DNA from: Planctomycetota bacterium
GTDB lineage: Bacteria; Planctomycetota; UBA11346
NCBI GenBank assembly: GCA_024641365.1
Contig: JAHEDF010000171.1
Coordinates: forward strand, 1 to 7,786
DNA: 7,786 bases
Reading direction: 5' to 3'
Positions 1 through 4,976 of this stretch are shown here, one piece after another; the first letter of the stretch is position 1; each line of letters begins with the position of its first letter. Under the pieces are notes generated by a model. It was not told the DNA's origin, did not search any database, and saw nothing but the letters and a program-made list of their open reading frames with translations. Made by a program: the position numbers and the translations under genes.

Positions 1-2
1 AC

Positions 3-1322
3 AATCGTGATAATAACAAAATTAAACCGACAAAATTGTCGTGGTGGCGAATCACGGCACGAACCAGCGCTGTTGCTGCGTTACTCGCAATTGCTATCTG
101 GGTAACAAGTGACGGCACCGCCGTGGCAACATTGTTACGAAGCGAGTCGGCCACATGGCAACAACCATTGTCTGCACTTACACCCGGTTGTCGTTTACAA
201 TTACAAAGTGGTTTAGCCGAATTTGACTTACATGGACGTGGCACATTATTATTAGAAGGACCAGCTGATATTATCTTCCATGATGACATGCATGCGACCC
301 TGCAACGTGGACGCATTGTCGCGCATATTAATCCTTCTGGACATGGTTATACCGTGACAACTCCATCGGGGAAATTAATTGATCTCGGCACACAATTTGG
401 CGTTAGTGTCAACGACGAAGGAGTTGCTGAAGCACACGTCATCACGGGTTCTATAACGGCACAAATTAATTCATCGGATAATCCAACCGTTTTGAAAACG
501 AATGACGCGGTTAGACTTCGTAAAGGTGAACTGGAAAAAATGATTGCCGACCCAGGGGCATTTTACACGGCATTACCACCACTTACCTCTAAACCGGATA
601 CCTACATTCGCTGGCGATTAGATGAAAATAACGGGAACATAGCTCACGCTGATGGTAATGATGCGTCATCAACTACTGACTTACGATTATTGTCGCTTAA
701 TAATACTCCTCTTCCTCAATGGGTTCCTGGGCAATTTGGAAGTGCATTATCGTTTCACGGCAACGGCGCCTATGCTGAAAGTGATTTTCCTGGTATCGGT
801 GGAAAAAATGCGCGCACCGTGGCATGTTGGATTCGCATGCCCAACGATTTCACTGATAAAGATGGTTTTGGTATTGTTTCATGGGGACATTTTTCATCAA
901 AGAAAAAAGGCGCTGTTTGGCAATTATCTTTAAATCCATTAGTGCAAGATGGCCCCATGGGCCGCGTGCGTATTGGTACACATGGTGGTTGGTTAGTTGG
1001 TAGTACCGATTTACGCGATGACAGTTGGCATCACGTAGCTATTGTCATGTATGGTGGTTCTCAACCAAATATTGGCACGCATGTGCTGGTTTATGTTGAT
1101 GGACAATTAGAGCGCATTTCAAAACGGACGTTGCGCGTTATTGACACTGATATTAGTGATAAAAATTCAGGCGTGTGGCTCGGGCGTAATATCGTATTTA
1201 CTAAAAATGCACAACAACATCCGCTCGGACAAGAATTTATGCGTGGCGCAATTGATGATATCGTCATAACGAATACGGCACTATCCCAAAAAGACATTAA
1301 AAATCTGATGAGTGGTAATTAG
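3..1322 (+). CDS. FecR-domain membrane protein with C-terminal LamG (concanavalin A-like) domain, 5'-truncated by the window edge
   Basis: Likely a membrane-bound regulator of the FecR type: these pass a signal from outside the cytoplasmic membrane to a partner ECF sigma factor. Counting from the TTG at 36, residues 11-24 form one hydrophobic transmembrane segment. Residues about 42-168 match the FecR pattern of PVC bacteria: a start like TPGCRLQLQSGLAEF, then LLLEGPADI, an RGRIVAHI stretch, YTVTTPSGKLIDLGTQFGV, and an AHVITGSI segment. Residues about 234-427 look like a LamG sandwich, with ARTVACWIRM, SWHHVAIVM, VYVDGQLE and the closing GAIDDIVITNTALS. The frame stays open from 36 back to position 3 (codons for NRDNNKIKPTK) and the TTG has no ribosome binding site, so I treat it as an internal Leu codon; the cytoplasmic N-terminus lies outside the window. 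In PVC genomes such genes usually follow an ECF sigma-factor gene; here that would be to the left. Domain call firm; the sensory role and ligand are inferred. Confidence 0.85.
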   Translation, partial: NRDNNKIKPTKLSWWRITARTSAVAALLAIAIWVTSDGTAVATLLRSESATWQQPLSALTPGCRLQLQSGLAEFDLHGRGTLLLEGPADIIFHDDMHATLQRGRIVAHINPSGHGYTVTTPSGKLIDLGTQFGVSVNDEGVAEAHVITGSITAQINSSDNPTVLKTNDAVRLRKGELEKMIADPGAFYTALPPLTSKPDTYIRWRLDENNGNIAHADGNDASSTTDLRLLSLNNTPLPQWVPGQFGSALSFHGNGAYAESDFPGIGGKNARTVACWIRMPNDFTDKDGFGIVSWGHFSSKKKGAVWQLSLNPLVQDGPMGRVRIGTHGGWLVGSTDLRDDSWHHVAIVMYGGSQPNIGTHVLVYVDGQLERISKRTLRVIDTDISDKNSGVWLGRNIVFTKNAQQHPLGQEFMRGAIDDIVITNTALSQKDIKNLMSGN

Positions 1323-1360
1323 TCGCTTATTAAAGCTTCCTATTCTACAGTGAAACGCCA

Positions 1361-1396
1361 AAGAAAACGCCCCGCGATGTGAACATCACGGGGCGT
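1361..1396 (-). terminator. Rho-independent terminator of the propeller-protein gene
   Basis: A 12-bp stem with a 6-base loop (1367-1396). Read on the minus strand, the arms ACGCCCCGTGAT and ATCGCGGGGCGT pair at every position, with one G-U wobble, and are followed directly by TTTTCTTT. It lies 32 bp beyond the stop codon of the minus-strand gene. Read on the plus strand the wobble becomes a C-A mismatch and no T-run follows, so it should mainly stop minus-strand transcription and protect the convergent FecR/LamG gene from antisense reading. Confidence 0.88.
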
Positions 1397-1405
1397 CGCT
1401 CGTCT

Positions 1406-1422
1406 CGCGCTCAATAAGCGCG
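1406..1422. repeat. Small GC-rich inverted repeat at the end of the propeller-protein gene
   Basis: CGCGCT, loop CAATA, AGCGCG: a perfect 6-bp stem just past the minus-strand stop codon. On the plus strand it is followed within a few bases by the T-rich GTTATTT, so it could act as a weak terminator for the FecR/LamG gene, which otherwise has no clear one. It could equally be a chance structure; the neighbouring 12-bp hairpin is much stronger. Confidence 0.35.
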
Positions 1423-1427
1423 CGCTG

Positions 1428-3752
1428 TTATTTAGTGGGCACTTTATGAATTGTACTCATAAATTCGGTAGAAATAAGTTCACCGTCTTTGGTGGCGACT
1501 TTGCAATTTACGGCAAATTGGTGTACTGGCTTAATACCTGGCACTTCCAATAAAACACTCATACCATCTTCAGAGACAGTTGCTTTGCTAATAGCAACAT
1601 CGTCACCCTCGGTTTTCTTTTCAGGATCATCCACTGAGTACCAACCGGAACCATAATTTTCAGTCCAGCGATAATTCCATTGCTTGATACTGTAACTGTC
1701 TTTATCGCCCGCTGTCGCCGGATCTAATGGTACGGTAAACGTCAAGCGTACACCATTTGGCTCTACCGTTAATATTCTACCCATACGAACTGGTGAGCCG
1801 GTATAGCGAACGCGATCAAATCCACCTTGCTTGACTGCCGTGGTTTGGTTGAGACCTAATCCCGCAATATATAATTGGCCGTCTCCTTCATTAAACCGAC
1901 CACGCAGTCCACACGATGTTAAAATGAGTGGAAAACGAATTACGCCGCCCTGCATGACGCCATCAACTTCATGATAAAATACTTTAAATAAACCGGCTTT
2001 ACCGTAACTCATATGCAATAATTCATCTTTAAACGGACCCCATTTATCACTGGTGACCCATACCTGACTGCAAGCTGAACTTTCCGTTCGTTGTGGCATA
2101 AAACAAAGCGGTTGCGGGTGATGAATATCTTTGCCGTGCGCAGTATTTTTTACCCCTAAGAAATCACCTTCTTTTACCCAATGAATTGGCGAGGCTGGAA
2201 CCCAGACCCCTTCATTATCTGATTCGGTCACTTGGCCATCAGCTCGCACTGCTGATCCATTTGGCATGCGTAAACCTGTTGCATACGTCGATAAAGTTTT
2301 GCCATCTTTGCTTAATTTTAAAATGGCGCCCATATGTGGCGTCAATAATTGGAATCCACGTCCACCAGCGCGAATAGCGCCACCAACTGAGAAAATGAAA
2401 TTACCTTGCGGGTCGGTATTTAAATCACAGACGAACGAATGGAATGATGGTGTTTGCAGTAAATCCATCGTAAACATGTGAATATAATCTGCTTCTCCGT
2501 CTTTGTCCAAATCATGTAAACGTATGATACCATCACGACATGACACATAAATCAGACCGTCAACAATTTTTAAACCAAGTGGTGCATGCAAACCAGCAGC
2601 ATAACGACGCCAGGTTGCTGTTTTTGAGCCTTGTTCAAAATTTGTAACAATAAATACATCACCATTTAACGTTGATACGGCTGCGGTCTTTCCATCGGGG
2701 AAAAAATCTAATCCCGATAAACGTAACCAGGCATTCCACGGATTGTCTTCAGGTACGCCAATACTGTCGACAGCGTATCCACCAACATCTTTTCCCTCTG
2801 CAATTGGTGTTTCTAATTTTTGCGGCCACTGACTTGGTCCACCTTTTATTTTATCATGCAGATCAGTTGGTTTCGTTGCAGCTGCGGCTAATTTTGCTAA
2901 TGCGGCTGGCTCCACACCCTTTCCTGCAACTAAAACACTTACAAGCGTTTGAGCTGATGCAGGAGGTAATGTGAGAACAAGTCGGCTATCTTTTACCGAA
3001 ATTACGGCGCCTTCCGGTGCGGAAGCTATCGCTGCACGCGGATCGCCGCCTAAAACGACCGCATCCTGCTTAGCCTCTTCGCCGGTCGCATCTGCTAATA
3101 CGACCGTCATTGGTTTTTCATGTGCAGCTATGGTAAATGTTCGAACAACAGCAGCAGTGTTATCTTGTTTTTGTAATGATAATAATTCGAGTACTTCTGA
3201 ACCCGCAATCGTATAACTAAAAATTGTTTCACGACCATAACGATAATAACCATTGGTTGCAGACCAGGCTGATGGTAATGGACCTGGACGTGGTAATGGA
3301 TTTACGATATCGGGACGTGGATCTTCAAACGATCCTTCTGGACTCGCCCAGCCAACACCTTTGGTCGCAAATAACGGCTCTTGGGTTAATTGAGAAGTTG
3401 GTCCATGTTTACCATTTAAATACCAACCAATTAAACGCGGTGCACCACCGGTCCATGCACAGGAAATACGTTGTGAATCTAAATCAAAAATGGCGCCATC
3501 ATCCATATTATTGCCAAACATGACAATCACGCCTTTGGCAACCGAATCTTGGGTATAAATTCCGGTATTGTTATCATATTTTGCATCGGGGTGACAAACA
3601 TAACTACCAGCTAAAAATCCACCGTAGTCGATCGTTTCAACGCGATGCTTTTTATTGGGATCTTCCTTGTCATTTTTTTTCTCCGCAGCAACGGCTGCGA
3701 GGGTAAATGACGACAAAACGGTCAGACAGAGGAGGTTGCGAATAACGGACAT
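1428..3752 (-). CDS. Secreted DUF6797-like / beta-propeller protein, without a cytochrome c motif
   Basis: Probable periplasmic protein of unknown substrate. Residues 1-23 form a signal peptide (basic start, hydrophobic core, AVAA then EKK), so it is exported by Sec. Residues about 30-330 resemble the N-terminal domain I know as DUF6797 from planctomycetes and verrucomicrobia (assigned from memory). Residues about 340-650 read as a beta-propeller of the glucose/sorbosone dehydrogenase type: repeated blades such as LSGLDFFPDGKTAAVSTLNGDVF, GLHAPLGLKIVDGLIYVSCRDG, YATGLRMPNGSAVRADG and DGQLYIAGLG, with a calcium-loop-like DLDKDGEAD at 414-422. Residues about 655-770 are a beta-rich, Ig-like end. 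Many relatives carry a haem-binding CxxCH; none exists here, and the single CH (residues 53-54) lacks the first Cys. Start is ATG, seven bases after an AAGGA site. It is separated from upstream hemB by 188 bp and ends in a strong terminator, so it is probably its own transcription unit. Enzyme activity is not shown by the sequence. Confidence 0.8.
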   Translation of the reverse strand: MSVIRNLLCLTVLSSFTLAAVAAEKKNDKEDPNKKHRVETIDYGGFLAGSYVCHPDAKYDNNTGIYTQDSVAKGVIVMFGNNMDDGAIFDLDSQRISCAWTGGAPRLIGWYLNGKHGPTSQLTQEPLFATKGVGWASPEGSFEDPRPDIVNPLPRPGPLPSAWSATNGYYRYGRETIFSYTIAGSEVLELLSLQKQDNTAAVVRTFTIAAHEKPMTVVLADATGEEAKQDAVVLGGDPRAAIASAPEGAVISVKDSRLVLTLPPASAQTLVSVLVAGKGVEPAALAKLAAAATKPTDLHDKIKGGPSQWPQKLETPIAEGKDVGGYAVDSIGVPEDNPWNAWLRLSGLDFFPDGKTAAVSTLNGDVFIVTNFEQGSKTATWRRYAAGLHAPLGLKIVDGLIYVSCRDGIIRLHDLDKDGEADYIHMFTMDLLQTPSFHSFVCDLNTDPQGNFIFSVGGAIRAGGRGFQLLTPHMGAILKLSKDGKTLSTYATGLRMPNGSAVRADGQVTESDNEGVWVPASPIHWVKEGDFLGVKNTAHGKDIHHPQPLCFMPQRTESSACSQVWVTSDKWGPFKDELLHMSYGKAGLFKVFYHEVDGVMQGGVIRFPLILTSCGLRGRFNEGDGQLYIAGLGLNQTTAVKQGGFDRVRYTGSPVRMGRILTVEPNGVRLTFTVPLDPATAGDKDSYSIKQWNYRWTENYGSGWYSVDDPEKKTEGDDVAISKATVSEDGMSVLLEVPGIKPVHQFAVNCKVATKDGELISTEFMSTIHKVPTK

Positions 3753-3758
3753 TGGGGT

Positions 3759-3763
3759 TCCTT
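3759..3763 (-). promoter_or_regulatory. Ribosome binding site of the propeller-protein gene
   Basis: On the minus strand AAGGA lies 6 bases before the ATG that ends at 3752 (AAGGA-ACCCCA-ATG). Spacing and sequence are normal, and the ATG opens directly into a good signal peptide, which together settle the start. Confidence 0.75.
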
Positions 3764-3829
3764 GTGGTTAGCAGAGCAAAGTAATCTGAAGAGGTTTTAC
3801 TGGTAAGATGTTCGAGTTGTTGGCCAAAA

Positions 3830-3850
3830 AGTGGTCTATTCTGGTCAATT
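3830..3850. repeat. Tandem TGGTC repeat upstream of the propeller-protein gene
   Basis: Two near-identical units, TGGTCTATT and TGGTCAATT, start exactly 10 bp apart (3832 and 3842), one helical turn, which is the spacing expected for two protein contacts on one face of DNA. An inverted copy of the core (TGACCAG, 3920-3926) lies about 75 bp away. The first unit belongs to the 10-mer AGTGGTCTAT, which is also found at 4959-4968 before hemB. On the minus strand the unit contains AATAGA, a possible -10 element, but no convincing -35 stands at the right distance. A role in transcription is an inference. Confidence 0.35.
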
Positions 3851-3902
3851 GAAAGCTAAATTTGGATTACTATTGTGCGGTTAATGAGATTCTCGGTGTC
3901 TA

Positions 3903-3912
3903 CACAATTGTG
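3903..3912. promoter_or_regulatory. 10-bp perfect palindrome CACAATTGTG, possible operator
   Basis: A perfect palindrome in the gap between hemB and the propeller-protein gene, 28 bp past the hemB stop codon and about 150 bp before the next start codon. It has no T-run, so it is not a terminator. It could be a dimeric regulator site, but it is far from the start codon and short enough to occur by chance. Confidence 0.25.
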
Positions 3913-3940
3913 AGCGCCCTGACCAGTTGATGATAATTTG

Positions 3941-4927
3941 TTAAGCTCGTGCGAGTAACCGTGCCGCATCTATGGCGCCATAAGTGAAAATTATATCAGC
4001 ACCGGCACGACGAAATGCGAGTAAACTTTCTAACAAGCAGTCTTCATAATTTAGCCAGCCATTTGCAGCGGCGGCCTTGAGCATCGAAAATTCACCACTG
4101 ACGTGATACGCTGCAATAGGCAAAGCGGATTGGGCACGCACCGCACGAATGACATCCAAATACGGCAAGCCAGGTTTGACCATCAACCAATCAGCGCCTT
4201 CATTTTCGTCCAATGCCACTTCGCGTAATGCTTCGCGCACATTCGCGGGGTCCATTTGATAGCTCTTTTTATCTGCAGGTCGATCACTCCCAGGACGTGG
4301 CGCTGAATCTAAGGCATCGCGAAAAGGTCCGTAAAAAGCTGACGCATATTTTACACAATATGAACAAATACCGACATGCATATAACCAGCTGCATCTAAC
4401 GCTGAACGAATAGCGCCCACTCGGCCATCCATCATATCACTCGGAGCAACGATATCTGCACCTGCTTTTGCCTGCGCTACCGCCATTGCTGCCAGTAATG
4501 GCAACGTTTCATCATTCGCAATTTGTCCACGTATCACCAAGCCATCATGACCATCTGAAGAATACGGGTCGAGCGCAACATCGGTAATCACGACTAAATT
4601 AGAAATTGCTTTTTTGAGTGCTTGCACTGTACGCTGTATTAATCCGTTTGCATTGAGGCTTTCTTCCCCGCGCGGAGATTTTAAAGCGTCATCTAAGCGA
4701 GGAAATAACGCCACCGCTGGTACACCGGCGTCATAAGCATTCTGAGCAACCTCAATTAATTTGGTCATCCCATAACGCGCACAACCTGGCATTGATGGTA
4801 TTGGTGTTTCCCCGTCGCCCTCCTGCACAAAAAGCGGCAACACCAAGTGGGAAGCCGTTAAATGCGTTTCAGTTACCAATGCGCGTACACCAGGGTTTAC
4901 GCGATTACGACGAGGACGGATAAGCAT
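3941..4927 (-). CDS. hemB: Porphobilinogen synthase (delta-aminolevulinic acid dehydratase), magnesium-type metal site
   Basis: Cytoplasmic enzyme that joins two 5-aminolevulinate molecules into porphobilinogen, the first common pyrrole of haem, sirohaem and cobalamin synthesis. At 328 aa it is full length for the family and recognisable from end to end: RPRRNR start, LVLPLFVQEG, MPGCARYG, VALFPRL, DMMDGRVGAIRSALD and AYHVSGEFSMLKAAA. The two Schiff-base lysines are present: K193 in YCVKYASAFYGPFRDA and K251 in LMVKPGLPYLDVI. The metal segment at 116-129 reads DVALDPYSSDGHDG: the three cysteines of zinc enzymes (C120, C122, C130 in E. coli) are replaced by A118, D120 and D128, as in the magnesium-dependent enzymes of Pseudomonas type. 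The start is the only ATG, GTG or TTG in frame after the preceding gene; the ribosome site is weak (GGA, 10 bases upstream). It follows the S41 protease gene by 49 bp on the same strand and may be read through from it. Confidence 0.97.
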   Translation of the reverse strand: MLIRPRRNRVNPGVRALVTETHLTASHLVLPLFVQEGDGETPIPSMPGCARYGMTKLIEVAQNAYDAGVPAVALFPRLDDALKSPRGEESLNANGLIQRTVQALKKAISNLVVITDVALDPYSSDGHDGLVIRGQIANDETLPLLAAMAVAQAKAGADIVAPSDMMDGRVGAIRSALDAAGYMHVGICSYCVKYASAFYGPFRDALDSAPRPGSDRPADKKSYQMDPANVREALREVALDENEGADWLMVKPGLPYLDVIRAVRAQSALPIAAYHVSGEFSMLKAAAANGWLNYEDCLLESLLAFRRAGADIIFTYGAIDAARLLARA

Positions 4928-4958
4928 GCGGAAAGAATCCAGTAAGGTGCTCTTTTTG

Positions 4959-4968
4959 AGTGGTCTAT
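4959..4968. repeat. 10-mer AGTGGTCTAT, second copy, in the protease-hemB gap
   Basis: Exact copy of the 10-mer at 3830-3839 upstream of the propeller-protein gene. On the minus strand it sits in TTTTATAGACCACT, where TATAGA resembles a -10 element 34 bases before the hemB ATG; the bases at -35 distance lie inside the end of the protease gene and do not match a consensus. It may mark a shared promoter type or regulator site for hemB and the propeller gene, or be coincidence. Confidence 0.3.
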
Positions 4969-4976
4969 AAAACTAA

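Noticed and set aside
652..1297. Open frames of 60-93 codons on both strands inside the FecR/LamG gene
   Set aside because: They lie within the domain-supported frame, have no ribosome sites and show no recognisable protein features; they are shadows of the real gene.
2186..3523. Plus-strand open frames of 63-100 codons opposite the propeller-protein gene
   Set aside because: Their translations have no domain character and the opposite strand is a long, coherent signal-peptide-bearing protein. No promoter or ribosome site was seen for them.
3585..3600. Cys-His pair near the N-terminus of the propeller protein as a haem c site
   Set aside because: Residues read SYVCHP; the first Cys of CxxCH is missing, and no other CxxCH occurs in the protein.
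3820..3827. Palindrome TTGGCCAA in the gap before the propeller gene
   Set aside because: An 8-bp palindrome is common by chance, and this one has no partner copy and no clear position relative to a promoter.
3753..3940. Possible small gene or RNA gene between hemB and the propeller gene
   Set aside because: No open frame with a ribosome site, no tRNA-like fold and no hairpin followed by a T-run; only short repeats are visible.
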